The translations under genes and the position numbers were made by a program. Below the pieces are notes generated by a model, which had not been told where the DNA came from, ran no database searches, and was given only the letters and a program-made list of their open reading frames with translations. Shown here piece by piece: positions 1-8,289 of a stretch of 64,000 nucleotides of DNA. The stretch covers positions 196,640 through 260,639 of the forward strand of contig NZ_JAMBPP010000007.1 in assembly GCF_023369855.1 (NCBI RefSeq). Reading direction: 5' to 3'. Within the stretch, counting starts at the first letter, position 1. The number at the start of each line of letters is the position of its first letter. The stretch comes from Actinotalea alkalitolerans. Its GTDB lineage: Bacteria; Actinomycetota; Actinomycetes; Actinomycetales; Cellulomonadaceae.

Positions 1-817
1 CCGGGGTCAGCGTGGCCAGGACCGACCGCTCGAGCGGGATGCGGGTCTGGCCGAGCTGCGCGGCGCCGTCCATCACCTGGAAGGAGCCGATGTTCATCGC
101 GGGCGAGCCGATGAAGCCGGCGACGAAGACGTTCGCCGGGGTGTCGTACATGTCGCGGGGCGTGCCGACCTGCTGCAGGAGGCCGTCCTTGAGGACCGCG
201 ATGCGGTCACCCATCGTCAGGGCCTCGGTCTGGTCGTGGGTGACGTAGACCGTGGTGACGCCCAGACGGCGCTGGAGCGAGGCGATCTGCGTGCGGGTCT
301 GCACGCGGAGCTTGGCGTCGAGGTTCGACAGCGGCTCGTCCATGAGGAAGACCTGCGGCTGGCGGACGATCGCTCGACCCATGGCCACACGCTGACGCTG
401 ACCACCGGAGAGGGCCTTGGGCTTGCGGTCCAGGTACTCCGAGAGGTCCAGGATCTTGGCGGCGTCCTCGACACGCTTGCGGATGTCGGCCTTGGGGTTC
501 CCGGCGATCTTGAGCGCGAAGCCCATGTTGTCCGCGACGGACATGTGCGGGTACAGCGCGTAGTTCTGGAACACCATCGCGATGTCGCGGTCCTTGGGCT
601 GCACGTCGGTGACGTCGCGGTCACCGATCAGGATGCGGCCGGCGTTGACGTCCTCGAGGCCTGCGAGCATCCGCAGCGAGGTGGACTTGCCGCAGCCCGA
701 GGGGCCGACGAGGACGAGGAACTCGCCGTCCTCGATGTGCAGGTCCAGCGCGTCGACCGCGGGGCGTTCGGTCCCCGGGTAGACCCGGGTTGCCTTGTCG
801 AAAGTGACAGTAGCCAT
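1..817 (-). CDS. ABC transporter ATP-binding protein, UgpC/MsmK/MsiK type (3' end outside window)
   Basis: Cytoplasmic ATPase that energises carbohydrate-type ABC importers. Reading on the minus strand from the ATG at 817, the product begins [19 protein letters not shown] and shows Walker A (GPSGCGKST), the Q-loop ([11 protein letters not shown]), the ABC signature (LSGGQRQR), Walker B ([17 protein letters not shown]) and the H-loop (YVTHDQTEA). The start of the MalK-like C-terminal regulatory region follows (FIGSPAMNI). About 272 of the usual 360-370 residues are present; the rest lies upstream of base 1. Proteins of this family often serve several sugar or glycerol-phosphate permeases encoded elsewhere. 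The ugpA-ugpE-ugpB operon in this window lacks its own ATPase, so this protein is a plausible partner, but that is inference. A 16-bp palindrome lies 63 bp upstream. Confidence 0.93.
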   Translation of the reverse strand, partial: MATVTFDKATRVYPGTERPAVDALDLHIEDGEFLVLVGPSGCGKSTSLRMLAGLEDVNAGRILIGDRDVTDVQPKDRDIAMVFQNYALYPHMSVADNMGFALKIAGNPKADIRKRVEDAAKILDLSEYLDRKPKALSGGQRQRVAMGRAIVRQPQVFLMDEPLSNLDAKLRVQTRTQIASLQRRLGVTTVYVTHDQTEALTMGDRIAVLKDGLLQQVGTPRDMYDTPANVFVAGFIGSPAMNIGSFQVMDGAAQLGQTRIPLERSVLATLTP

Positions 818-879
818 CTCGGTAAATCCCTTCACCGGCAGGTACGTGCCGGACGATCCGTCGTGAATGGGAGTGTCGC

Positions 880-895
880 GTGTCATCGATGACAC
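880..895. promoter_or_regulatory. Perfect 16-bp palindrome upstream of the ABC ATPase gene
   Basis: The sequence GTGTCATCGATGACAC is perfectly self-complementary and sits 63 bp upstream of the ATPase start, between it and otsB. A symmetric site with a central CG is typical of LacI-family (and some GntR-family) operators on sugar-transport genes. No matching regulator is encoded nearby, so operator function is inferred. Confidence 0.5.
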
Positions 896-992
896 CGACA
901 CGGTGGGCCTCTGCTGTGAGGAGCGTCACCGTGCGACGGGCTCATCCTGCCACATCCCCGGCCGGGCAGGACAGGGACCGCCGGGCCGGGGC

Positions 993-1802
993 TCAGGGGC
1001 CGGTGCGGGCCTGGGTCAGCAGAGCGACCAGTCCGTCGAGCCGTTCGGCGAGGGCGTGCGGGTCGGCGACCCGGAAGCGTGCGGCGGTCGCGCCCTCCCC
1101 GACCTTGATCGTCACGTCCTGGTCACCGAGGGTCGCGAAGGCGCGCTCGTCGGTCACGTCGTCCCCCGCGTAGAGCAGGGCGTCGACCGCGAGCTCCTCG
1201 CGCAGGGTCGCGAGCGCGTCGCCCTTGGTCACGTGCAGCACGGCGAGCTCGACGACGTCCTTGCCCCGCATGGCGTCGACACCCTGCGCCTCGCCGAGCT
1301 CCAGGGCTAGCGCCGTGAGCCGCTCGGCGTCCGTGGGATCCACCGACCGGGTGTGCAGGACCACCGAGGCCGGCTTGTGCTCGACCCGGGCGGTGGTGCC
1401 CGTCACGGCGGCGTCGAGCGCGGTGCCGAGGCCGTCCAGGCGGTCGGCAGCCGCCGGCTCGAGGGTGAGGTCCACCCGCTCGAGCCGTCCGTGCTGCCAG
1501 CGTCCCCGCTCGGCGCCGTGGCTGCCCACCAGGTGGGTCCCCTCGGGCACCTCGGCCTTGTCGGCCAGGTCCTCGACGCCGCGCCCCGAGACCATCGCCA
1601 GCACCACGCCCGGGACGGCGCCCAGGCGGGCGAGGGCATCGACCGAGACCGGCAGGGCGCGGCTGGCCGCGGGGTCGTCCTGCAGCGGGGCGAGCACGCC
1701 GTCGAAGTCGAACGCGAGCAGCACCTGGCCCCCGCGGGCGACGTCGCGCGCCAGACCGGCGAGGGCGACGGTGAGGTCGTCGAGGTCATCGGTGCTCGTC
1801 AT
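993..1802 (-). CDS. otsB: Trehalose-6-phosphate phosphatase
   Basis: Dephosphorylates trehalose-6-phosphate to trehalose in the cytoplasm, the second step of the OtsAB route. The product has 269 residues. It carries the HAD nucleophile motif near the N-terminus (LLAFDFDGVLAPL), motif II in VSGRG, the substrate-cap region (GSHGAERGRW), and the C-terminal acidic motif (LLYAGDDVTDERAF) that binds magnesium. The ATG at 1802 overlaps the otsA stop by four bases (ATGA), so the two are translationally coupled; a longer in-frame reading exists but would run through otsA. Length and motif order are normal for the family. Confidence 0.95.
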   Translation of the reverse strand: MTSTDDLDDLTVALAGLARDVARGGQVLLAFDFDGVLAPLQDDPAASRALPVSVDALARLGAVPGVVLAMVSGRGVEDLADKAEVPEGTHLVGSHGAERGRWQHGRLERVDLTLEPAAADRLDGLGTALDAAVTGTTARVEHKPASVVLHTRSVDPTDAERLTALALELGEAQGVDAMRGKDVVELAVLHVTKGDALATLREELAVDALLYAGDDVTDERAFATLGDQDVTIKVGEGATAARFRVADPHALAERLDGLVALLTQARTGP

Positions 1803-3271
1803 GGCGTGGGGTCGACCTTTCGGGCGGGGACGGCGGTCAGGGTCGCGAGGAACGTCTGGGACCACTTGGTGACGTCGTCGTCCAGCACCCGGCGGCGCAG
1901 GCGGCGCATCCGGGTCCGCATCTCGCGGGGCTCCATCTGGGCGGCACGGGCGATCGTGTCCTTCATCCCGTCGATGTCGTGCGGGTTGACCAGCAGCGCC
2001 CCGGACAGCTCGTCGGCCGCGCCGGTGAACTCGCTCAGCACCAGGACCCCGCGCTCGTCGGTGCACGCGGCGACGAACTCCTTGGCGACCAGGTTCATCC
2101 CGTCGCGCAGGGAGGTCACGAGCATCACGTCGGCCGCGAGGTACAGCGCGGCCATCTCCTCGGGCGGGTAGGAGTGGTGCATGTAGTAGATGGCCGCCGC
2201 GCCGATCTGCCCGTGCTCACCGTTGATCCGGCCCACCAGCGCCTCGACGTCGTCACGCAGCTGCTGGTACGCCTCGACGTTCTCCCGGCTCGGGCTGGCC
2301 ACCTGGACCAGCGCGGCGTCCGGGATCTTCAGGCGGCCGTCGTCGAGCAGCTCGCCGTAGGCCTTGATCCGGTGCCGGATCCCCTTGGTGTAGTCGAGGC
2401 GGTCGACCCCGAGCAGCAGGATCGACGGGTCGCCCAGGTCGTGGCGGATCTCCCTGGCCCGCGCACGCACCTCGTCGGTGCGCGCCATCGCGTCGAACCG
2501 GGCCGAGTCGATCGAGATCGGGAAGGCCGCCGCGCGGACGTGGCGCTCGCCGTGGCCGTGCGGCGGCGGCTCCTCGCCGGGCGCTGTCGGTGGGGCGTTC
2601 CGCGGCACCGTGACGACCTGACCACGGGTCGTGAGGTCGGTCAGCCGACGCACCACGCGGATGAAGTTCGACGCGTCACCACCGCGCTGGAAGCCCACCA
2701 GGTCCGCGCCCAGCAGTCCCTCGACGACCTGACGCCGCCACGGGAGCTGCGCGAAGATCTCCAGCGGTGGGAACGGGATGTGGTGGAAGTAGCCGATGCG
2801 CAGGTCGGGCCGCATCTCGCGGAGCAGCGCCGGGACCAGCTGCATCTGGTAGTCGTGGACCCACACCACGGCGCCCTGCGCGGCCTGCCCGGCGGCAGCC
2901 TCGGCGAAGCGCTTGTTGACCCGGCGGTAGGCGTCCCACCAGTGCCGGTGGAACTCGGGCGGGCTGATGACGTCGTGGCTCAGCGGCCAGAGCGTGTCGT
3001 TGGAGAAGCCCTCGTAGTAGTCGGCGATCTCCTCGCCGCTCAGCCGCACCGGGACCAGCCGCATCCCCTGGGCGTCGAAGGGCTCGGCCTCGACGTCGGG
3101 GGCGCCCGACCAGCCGACCCAGGCGCCGTCGGCGGCCCGCATGACCGGTTCGAGGGCACTCACCAGACCTCCGGGTGAACGCCGCCACGAGGTCGTGCCG
3201 TCCTCCTCGACGGTCTGGTCGACGGGGAGGCGGTTGGCGACGACGACCAGCTTGTAGCCCTGGGATCCCAC
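1799..3271 (-). CDS. otsA: Alpha,alpha-trehalose-phosphate synthase (UDP-forming)
   Basis: Glycosyltransferase family 20 enzyme making trehalose-6-phosphate from UDP-glucose and glucose-6-phosphate; 490 residues from a GTG start. Visible motifs are the N-terminal glucosyl-binding loop (VVVANRLPVD, then RRSPGGLVSALEPVM), WVGWSG, the central HDYQMQLVPALLR and YFHHIPFP segments, the donor-site RLDYTKGI, and the C-terminal SLRDGMNLVAKEFVA followed by LVLSEFTGAADEL. It heads a two-gene operon with otsB. Trehalose in actinobacteria serves as stress protectant and as precursor of cell-envelope lipids in mycolate producers; which role applies here cannot be told from the window. Confidence 0.96.
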   Translation of the reverse strand: MGSQGYKLVVVANRLPVDQTVEEDGTTSWRRSPGGLVSALEPVMRAADGAWVGWSGAPDVEAEPFDAQGMRLVPVRLSGEEIADYYEGFSNDTLWPLSHDVISPPEFHRHWWDAYRRVNKRFAEAAAGQAAQGAVVWVHDYQMQLVPALLREMRPDLRIGYFHHIPFPPLEIFAQLPWRRQVVEGLLGADLVGFQRGGDASNFIRVVRRLTDLTTRGQVVTVPRNAPPTAPGEEPPPHGHGERHVRAAAFPISIDSARFDAMARTDEVRARAREIRHDLGDPSILLLGVDRLDYTKGIRHRIKAYGELLDDGRLKIPDAALVQVASPSRENVEAYQQLRDDVEALVGRINGEHGQIGAAAIYYMHHSYPPEEMAALYLAADVMLVTSLRDGMNLVAKEFVAACTDERGVLVLSEFTGAADELSGALLVNPHDIDGMKDTIARAAQMEPREMRTRMRRLRRRVLDDDVTKWSQTFLATLTAVPARKVDPTP

Positions 3272-3363
3272 GGTGCGTATCAGCTCCTTGACTCGACGAC
3301 GAGGCTATCTGCCCGGGCGGCGCGCCGCCCGGCGGGTCCGTCCCGGCCGGTTACCGTGACGTC

Positions 3364-5118
3364 ATGGAGCGCATCGGCGTGGTCCCGGGCACCGAGATCG
3401 GTGGCTACCGCGTGCTGACCCCGCTCGGTCAGGGCGGGATGGGCGCGGTCTACCGCGCGGTCGACGGTGGTGGGACGGTCGTCGCGCTCAAGCTGCTGCA
3501 CGCGCACCTGGACGCCGACCCCGACGCCCGCGAGCGGCTGAGGCGCGAGGTCGCGAACCTGCAGCGGCTGCGCCACCCCGGCGTGGCCCGGGTGCTCGAC
3601 GCCGAGATCGACTCCTCCGAGGCCTTCGTGGTCACCGAGCTGCTCGAGGGTGAGGACCTCGCCGCGCACGTGCGCCGCCAGGGTCCGCTGCCGCCGACCG
3701 ACCTGGTGGCCCTTGCCGGCGCGTTGCGCGAGGCGCTCGCGGCCGTCCACGAGGCCGGGGTGCTGCACCGCGACCTGACCCCGGGCAACGTGCTCGTGAC
3801 CCCGACGGGGCCGGTGCTCATCGACTTCGGCATCGCGCAGGCGGTCGAGGACGCCCGCGTCACCTCGACCGGCCTGGTGGTGGGCACACCCGGGTACCTC
3901 TCGCCCGAGCTGCTCGAGGGCGGTGAGCCCTCGACCGCGGGGGACTGGTGGGGGTGGGCCGCGCTGGTGGCCTTCGCCGCGACGGGTCGTCCACCGTTCG
4001 GCACCCGCCCGCTGCAGGCCGTGCTCGCCCGGGCACGGTCCGGCGAGGCGGACCTCGAAGGGCTTGACCCGCGGACGGCTGCGGCCCTGCGCTCCGCGCT
4101 CGCGGTGGACCCGGCGCGGCGCCTGCCTCCCGAGGACCTGGTCTCCGAGCTGACGCGTGCCGCTGCAGGGGACGGCGGCGCGACGTCGGTCCTGGAGGTC
4201 CCCGGCCAGGACACCGCCGGGACGCAGGTCCTGCGGTCCACGGGTGCCACGGCCGCGCTCGGCGCGGGGGCGGACGGGTCGGCAGGTGCGGCGGGTGTGA
4301 CCCGCGTGCTGACCACCGACGGTGTCCACGAGGACCACAGGGACGACGACCACCTCGACGACACGAGCGACGACGACTACGGCGACGACGAGGACCTCGA
4401 CGGCTACGACGACGACGACCGGGGGCCCGGCCCCGAGGGGTACGTCGACCCGTACAGCACCGACGCGGCCGAGGGGTGGCCGCCGCGACCCGAGCCGCGG
4501 CGCAGGATCGGCACGGTGCTCGCCCTCGCGGCGGTGCTGGTGGTGCTCGGGTCGACCTCTCCGGGCGTGGCGCTGCTGGTCGCCGCGGTGCTCGCGCTGC
4601 TGGTCCGCGCGGTCGGTCTCGCCGTCGCGGGGGTGCTGGGACGCCGCGAGCGTCGCGGGGTCCGCCGCGGAGACGTGACACGGGCCGTGGTCGGTACGCC
4701 CTGGTACCTGCTCCGGGGGCTGCTCGGGCTGCTCCCGGGGGTCCTGGTCGCGGTGAGTGCGGTCGTGCTCGTGGGGGGCGTCGGCTGGTGGCTGCTCGGC
4801 AGCGGTCGCTTCGTGCTGGCTGAGTCGGCCGACGGGGAGCCCGCCGGGAACCTGGGCCAGAACGCGGCGTGGGTCGAGCCCGCCCTGCTCGCGTTCGTGG
4901 TGCTGATCGGGCTGCTGCTGATCTGGTTCGGGCCGACGGCGCGCACGACGCGCGTGGGTGCACGCTGGTCGCTCGCGGCGCTGGCTCCCGGACGGGCGGG
5001 TGCGGCGGTGGTGGTGCTGCTCGCCCTGGCTGCGTGCGCGGTGCTCGTGGCGGCCACCCTCCAGGGTGAGACCGCGACCGTGTGGTGGCCGCTTCCCGGT
5101 CCGCCCGGGCTGCGCTGA
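3364..5118 (+). CDS. Membrane-anchored serine/threonine protein kinase
   Basis: A Hanks-type kinase of 584 residues. Residues 15-270 form the kinase domain: glycine loop GQGGMGAVY (22-30), catalytic lysine K43 in VVALKLL, HRDLTPGNV with D137, DFG with D154, and the GTPGYLSPE activation segment. Asn in the catalytic loop is retained. A low-complexity acidic linker around residues 318-360 (runs of Asp with a few Glu and Arg/His) follows. About five or six hydrophobic helices then fill residues 380-580 (for example VLALAAVLVVLG and LLAFVVLIGLLLIW). There is no PASTA or other obvious extracellular sensor domain, unlike PknB. The gene diverges from otsA with about 90 bp between starts. Substrates are not predictable. 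Confidence 0.9.
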   Translation: MERIGVVPGTEIGGYRVLTPLGQGGMGAVYRAVDGGGTVVALKLLHAHLDADPDARERLRREVANLQRLRHPGVARVLDAEIDSSEAFVVTELLEGEDLAAHVRRQGPLPPTDLVALAGALREALAAVHEAGVLHRDLTPGNVLVTPTGPVLIDFGIAQAVEDARVTSTGLVVGTPGYLSPELLEGGEPSTAGDWWGWAALVAFAATGRPPFGTRPLQAVLARARSGEADLEGLDPRTAAALRSALAVDPARRLPPEDLVSELTRAAAGDGGATSVLEVPGQDTAGTQVLRSTGATAALGAGADGSAGAAGVTRVLTTDGVHEDHRDDDHLDDTSDDDYGDDEDLDGYDDDDRGPGPEGYVDPYSTDAAEGWPPRPEPRRRIGTVLALAAVLVVLGSTSPGVALLVAAVLALLVRAVGLAVAGVLGRRERRGVRRGDVTRAVVGTPWYLLRGLLGLLPGVLVAVSAVVLVGGVGWWLLGSGRFVLAESADGEPAGNLGQNAAWVEPALLAFVVLIGLLLIWFGPTARTTRVGARWSLAALAPGRAGAAVVVLLALAACAVLVAATLQGETATVWWPLPGPPGLR

Positions 5119-5181
5119 CCGCCACCGGCGTACGGCGGATGGTCCCTGGGGGATGAGCTCGGGTCCGCGTATCGTGACGGC

Positions 5182-5688
5182 ATGCCCCCAGGACGAGCAC
5201 GCTCCGTGCGCCGCCCCGGTCCGCTGGCTGCGCTGGCGGTCCTCGTGGCGGTGCTCGGTGCGGGCACGCTGCTGGTCCAGCAGGGTGCGGTCCTGGTGCA
5301 CCAGTGCGTGGTCGGTGACGGACTCGCGGGCCGGCTCGGCCTGAGCCTGGCTCTGCTGCGCGCGGGTGGGGAGTGCCCGGCAGGCACCCTCGCGATCGGC
5401 GGTGAGGGCACCCGGGTGATGGGTGTCGTCGTCGTCGTGGCCCTGCCCGTCCTGCTGGCCCACCTGGTCGCCGCTGGCCTGGGTGTCGGCCTCGGCTCCC
5501 GGCTGCGGGCTGTGGCCGCGGCGGCCGTGTCCGTGCTCGGGTCGATCGCGCCGCGGCTCCCGGTGCGCGTCGAGGTCCACCTGCGGGCGGCCCACCCGGT
5601 CCTCTGGGCCCGTTCGACCCGAAGGGGCGCGTCGAGCGTCCTGGTCTCGCCCTGGCGGCGCGGTCCTCCGGTGCTCCTGCCGGCCTGA
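5182..5688 (+). CDS. Small membrane protein of unknown function
   Basis: A product of 168 residues with an Arg-rich start and about three hydrophobic segments (roughly residues 12-34, 74-102 and 104-120). One cysteine follows the first helix and a second precedes the second helix (CVVGDG and GECPAG). The helix arrangement would place both cysteines on the same, probably extracytoplasmic, side, so a disulphide is possible. It sits between the kinase gene (63 bp upstream) and the MauE/DsbA pair, all on the same strand. I do not recognise a family. Confidence 0.7.
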   Translation: MPPGRARSVRRPGPLAALAVLVAVLGAGTLLVQQGAVLVHQCVVGDGLAGRLGLSLALLRAGGECPAGTLAIGGEGTRVMGVVVVVALPVLLAHLVAAGLGVGLGSRLRAVAAAAVSVLGSIAPRLPVRVEVHLRAAHPVLWARSTRRGASSVLVSPWRRGPPVLLPA

Positions 5689-5735
5689 CCCCGTCCGTCA
5701 CCTCCGTGCCGGGCGCCCCGACCTGAGGAGACGTA

Positions 5736-6356
5736 GTGGCACCGACCCTGGGCGGCACCTCCGCCCCGCACGACCCCCGCCCGAACGACATGACCGCGCG
5801 CGACGCGCTGGCGTCGCCGGACGCCGACCACGCCCTTCCCGACGGCGGCGAGCCCACGACCACGACGCCCGCCGCCGACGCGTGGCGGCGGTGGCAGCCG
5901 TGGTTCTCGACCGTGCTCAGGCTCGGCCTGGCAGGCGTGGCCCTGGCCGCCGGGCTGCTCAAGATCGGCGACCTGCCCGGCAGCGTCCGGGCGACCCGCG
6001 CGTACGAGCTGCTGCCCGAGGTCCTGGTGGCCCCGGTCGGCATGGCCCTGCCGATGATCGAGATCATCATCGGGTTGCTGCTGCTGCTCGGGCTGTTCAC
6101 GCGGCTCTCGGCCCTGGCCTTCGGCGCGCTGATGGTCGCGTTCACCATCGCGATCGCGTCGGCGTGGGCACGGGGCCTTGCCATCGACTGCGGTTGCTTC
6201 GGCGGCGGCGGACCGATCGACCCGAGCGAGACGGTGTACCTGCAGGAGATCCTGCGGGACCTCGCGTTCGTGGCCGGCGCGGCGCTGCTCATGGCGTGGC
6301 CGCGCTCACGCCTCTCCCTGGACCGCCCGCTCGGCCTCGAGCCGACGGCCCGCTGA
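5736..6356 (+). CDS. MauE/DoxX family membrane protein
   Basis: A four-helix membrane protein of 206 residues with a disordered N-terminal extension of about 50 residues. The core matches the MauE/DoxX fold: hydrophobic helices around residues 60-78, 105-125, 128-150 and 170-190, and the MauE hallmark DCGCFGGGG between helices three and four. MauE-type proteins support formation of disulphides in secreted partners. The DsbA-like gene starts 58 bp downstream, which strengthens a shared redox role. The start is GTG at 5736, preceded by GAGGAG. Confidence 0.85.
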   Translation: MAPTLGGTSAPHDPRPNDMTARDALASPDADHALPDGGEPTTTTPAADAWRRWQPWFSTVLRLGLAGVALAAGLLKIGDLPGSVRATRAYELLPEVLVAPVGMALPMIEIIIGLLLLLGLFTRLSALAFGALMVAFTIAIASAWARGLAIDCGCFGGGGPIDPSETVYLQEILRDLAFVAGAALLMAWPRSRLSLDRPLGLEPTAR

Positions 6357-6414
6357 CCCTCGAGGGGTGCCGACCCCTCCGCACGCACTCCCACACACCA
6401 CTGGAAGGACGCCC

Positions 6415-7254
6415 ATGTCCACCGCACCACGCACCACGAAGGCTGACCGACGCGAGGAGGCCCGGGTCGCAGCCCTGCGCCTGCGCGAGGAGCAGCAGCG
6501 CGCCGCACGGCGCCAGCGCACCATCGTCATCGGGGCGCTCGTCGCCGGCCTGGCCGGCCTGGCCGTCCTGGTCACCATCATCCTGGGTCAGGCGAACGCC
6601 TCGCCGATCGAGGACGTCGCCCGGCCGGCCGGGTCGACGTTGTCCGGGGCCATCCCCGTCGGTCAGGAGGGCATCGCCGGGCGGACCGACGGCACCGATC
6701 CTGACGCCGTGGTCGTGAGCGTCTACTCCGATTTCCTCTGCCCCTACTGCGCGCTCTTCGAGGAGCTCGGCGGGCCGGTCCTCGACGAGTACCGCGAGGC
6801 GGGCGACATCGTCGTGGAGTACCACCCGGTCTCGATCCTGGACCGTGAGTCGGCGGGCTCGGTCTACTCGACCCGCGCGGCGGTCACGGTGGCGTTCGTG
6901 GCAGACCAGGCCCCCGAGGCCTTCGTCGAGCTCAACCAGCTGCTCATGGCGAACCAGCCCGCCGAGGGGGTCGTCGGGCTCACCGACGAGCAGATGGCCG
7001 ACCTCGCCCGGCAGGCCGGGGTGCCCGAGGAGGTCGCCGCGCAGATCGCCGCGGGCGAGCACCTGGGGGACGGGACCGCGGGCGACGCACCGGCCTTCAC
7101 GCCGTGGGTGAGGGCTGCGACCGAGCAGGCCTCCAAGGACCTGGGCCGCCTGCAGACCCCGACGATCCTGATCGACGGCGAGCCCCTGGACGAGTCCGTC
7201 GACTGGCGTGAGGAGGGTCGGCTCGCCGAGGCGATCGACGCTGCCCGCGGCTGA
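6415..7254 (+). CDS. DsbA-family thiol:disulphide oxidoreductase, membrane anchored
   Basis: Thioredoxin-fold oxidoreductase of 279 residues. After a charged cytoplasmic stretch (about residues 1-37) there is one helix (IVIGALVAGLAGLAVLVTIIL, an uncleaved anchor). The extracytoplasmic domain carries the active site CPYC in YSDFLCPYCALF and a cis-Pro loop (LQTPTILIDG). The helical insertion typical of DSBA/FrnE proteins lies between. The start at 6415 is chosen because GGAAGGA precedes it at the right distance; upstream in-frame codons lie within mauE. Together with the preceding MauE-like gene it probably oxidises or isomerises exported proteins. Confidence 0.92.
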   Translation: MSTAPRTTKADRREEARVAALRLREEQQRAARRQRTIVIGALVAGLAGLAVLVTIILGQANASPIEDVARPAGSTLSGAIPVGQEGIAGRTDGTDPDAVVVSVYSDFLCPYCALFEELGGPVLDEYREAGDIVVEYHPVSILDRESAGSVYSTRAAVTVAFVADQAPEAFVELNQLLMANQPAEGVVGLTDEQMADLARQAGVPEEVAAQIAAGEHLGDGTAGDAPAFTPWVRAATEQASKDLGRLQTPTILIDGEPLDESVDWREEGRLAEAIDAARG

Positions 7255-7278
7255 TCCCCGGTCGGCACCGCACGGTCG

Positions 7279-7315
7279 CGGGCCCGGGCGCGGCGAGCTG
7301 CCGTCCCCGGGCCCG
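7279..7315 (+). terminator. Strong GC hairpin after the DsbA gene
   Basis: Ten perfectly paired bases (CGGGCCCGGG with CCCGGGCCCG) enclose an inner CGGC/GCCG stem. It lies 25 bp after the DsbA stop and before the tRNA gene. There is no T-tract, as is usual for terminators in high-GC actinobacteria. Confidence 0.65.
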
Positions 7316-7393
7316 GGCCGCGTGACCCCGCCCTGCCGTGCGCGACCGCTCTGGCAGACTGGTCGCGCGCAGCCCTCGCAGCGGGGCCCGCAG

Positions 7394-7465
7394 GCCGCCT
7401 TAGCTCAGTGGTAGAGCTCCCGCCTTGTAAGCGGACGGTCGTCGGTTCGAATCCGACAGGCGGCT
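7394..7465 (+). tRNA. tRNA-Thr (anticodon UGU)
   Basis: A complete cloverleaf of 72 nt. The acceptor arms are GCCGCCT and AGGCGGC with discriminator T; the D-arm is GCTC/GAGC; the anticodon loop CTTGTAA gives anticodon TGT; the T-arm contains GGTTCGAATCC. One mismatch (C-A) is seen at the top of the anticodon stem. CCA is not encoded. Confidence 0.96.
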
Positions 7466-7542
7466 CGCACACGACCACGGCGCGGCCCCCGAGATCACCG
7501 GGGACCGCGCCGTCGTCGTCCTCCCGGCCCGCGAGGTCGGAC

Positions 7543-8289
7543 TCAGGCCACCGGTGCCGGGGTGCGGGCGGCGAGCCAACCGGCGAGACGGTCGGGTCGG
7601 TCGGTGATGATCGCGTCGACGCCGAAGGCCATCGCCGCGGCCCAGTGCTCGGGCTCGTCGAGGGTCCACACCATGACCTGCAGGCCGGCGGCGTGCAGCC
7701 GGTCCACCAGGTCCGGGTGCTGCACCAGGAGCAGGCCGTGCGGGTTGCACGTCACGACCCCGAGGTCCTGGCAACGGTCGACGAGGTCGTGCGGTGCCTC
7801 GAGGACCAGGAGCCCGCGACGCAGCCCGGGGGCCGCCTCGCGCAGCGCGGCGACCGTCTCGGGCCAGAAGCTCTGCACGACCACCCGGTCGGCCAGTCCC
7901 GCGTCGGTCACGGGGTCGGTCACCCGACGCGCCTGCTCGACGGTCCACGCGCCCTTGACCTCCAGCAGGAGGTCCATGCCTGGGCGGGTGAGCAGGAGGT
8001 CGAGCACCTCGGTGAGCGTCGGGACCCGCTGGCCGACGAACGCCGGGGCGAACCACCCGCCGGCGTCCAGGGACCGCACCCGGTCCAGGTCGGTGCTCGC
8101 GACGGCGCCGAAGCCGTCGGTGGTGGCGTCCAGGGTCTCGTCGTGGATGACCACCACCTGGCCGTCCGCGGTGAGCTGCACGTCGATCTCGATCGCCCCC
8201 GCGCCGGCCCGCCACGCCGCCTCGAACGCCGCCAGGGTGTTCTGCGGCGCGACGGACGAGTTGCCGCGGTGGGCGACGACCAGCGTCAC
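7543..8289 (-). CDS. Glycerophosphodiester phosphodiesterase (UgpQ-like)
   Basis: A cytoplasmic TIM-barrel hydrolase of 248 residues that would release glycerol-3-phosphate from imported glycerophosphodiesters. Motifs seen: HRG at residues 7-9, EIDVQLTADGQVVVIHDETLDATTDG with the catalytic second histidine, LLLEVKG, and the C-terminal MVWTLDE and AIITDRPD. One oddity: the usual PENT, whose glutamate is a metal ligand, reads PQNT here. The GTG start at 8289 overlaps the stop of the solute-binding protein gene by four bases, so it is coupled as the last gene of the ugp operon, which supports the substrate assignment. Confidence 0.9.
   Translation of the reverse strand: MTLVVAHRGNSSVAPQNTLAAFEAAWRAGAGAIEIDVQLTADGQVVVIHDETLDATTDGFGAVASTDLDRVRSLDAGGWFAPAFVGQRVPTLTEVLDLLLTRPGMDLLLEVKGAWTVEQARRVTDPVTDAGLADRVVVQSFWPETVAALREAAPGLRRGLLVLEAPHDLVDRCQDLGVVTCNPHGLLLVQHPDLVDRLHAAGLQVMVWTLDEPEHWAAAMAFGVDAIITDRPDRLAGWLAARTPAPVA

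Noticed and set aside
3280..5595. 771-residue minus-strand frame opposite the kinase gene
   Set aside because: The plus strand encodes an unmistakable kinase domain here; the minus frame is Arg/His/Gly-rich low-complexity typical of high-GC shadow frames.
3860..6508. 882-residue minus-strand frame across the kinase and MauE genes
   Set aside because: Dominated by Arg/Pro/Ala with no domain; overlaps several supported plus-strand genes.
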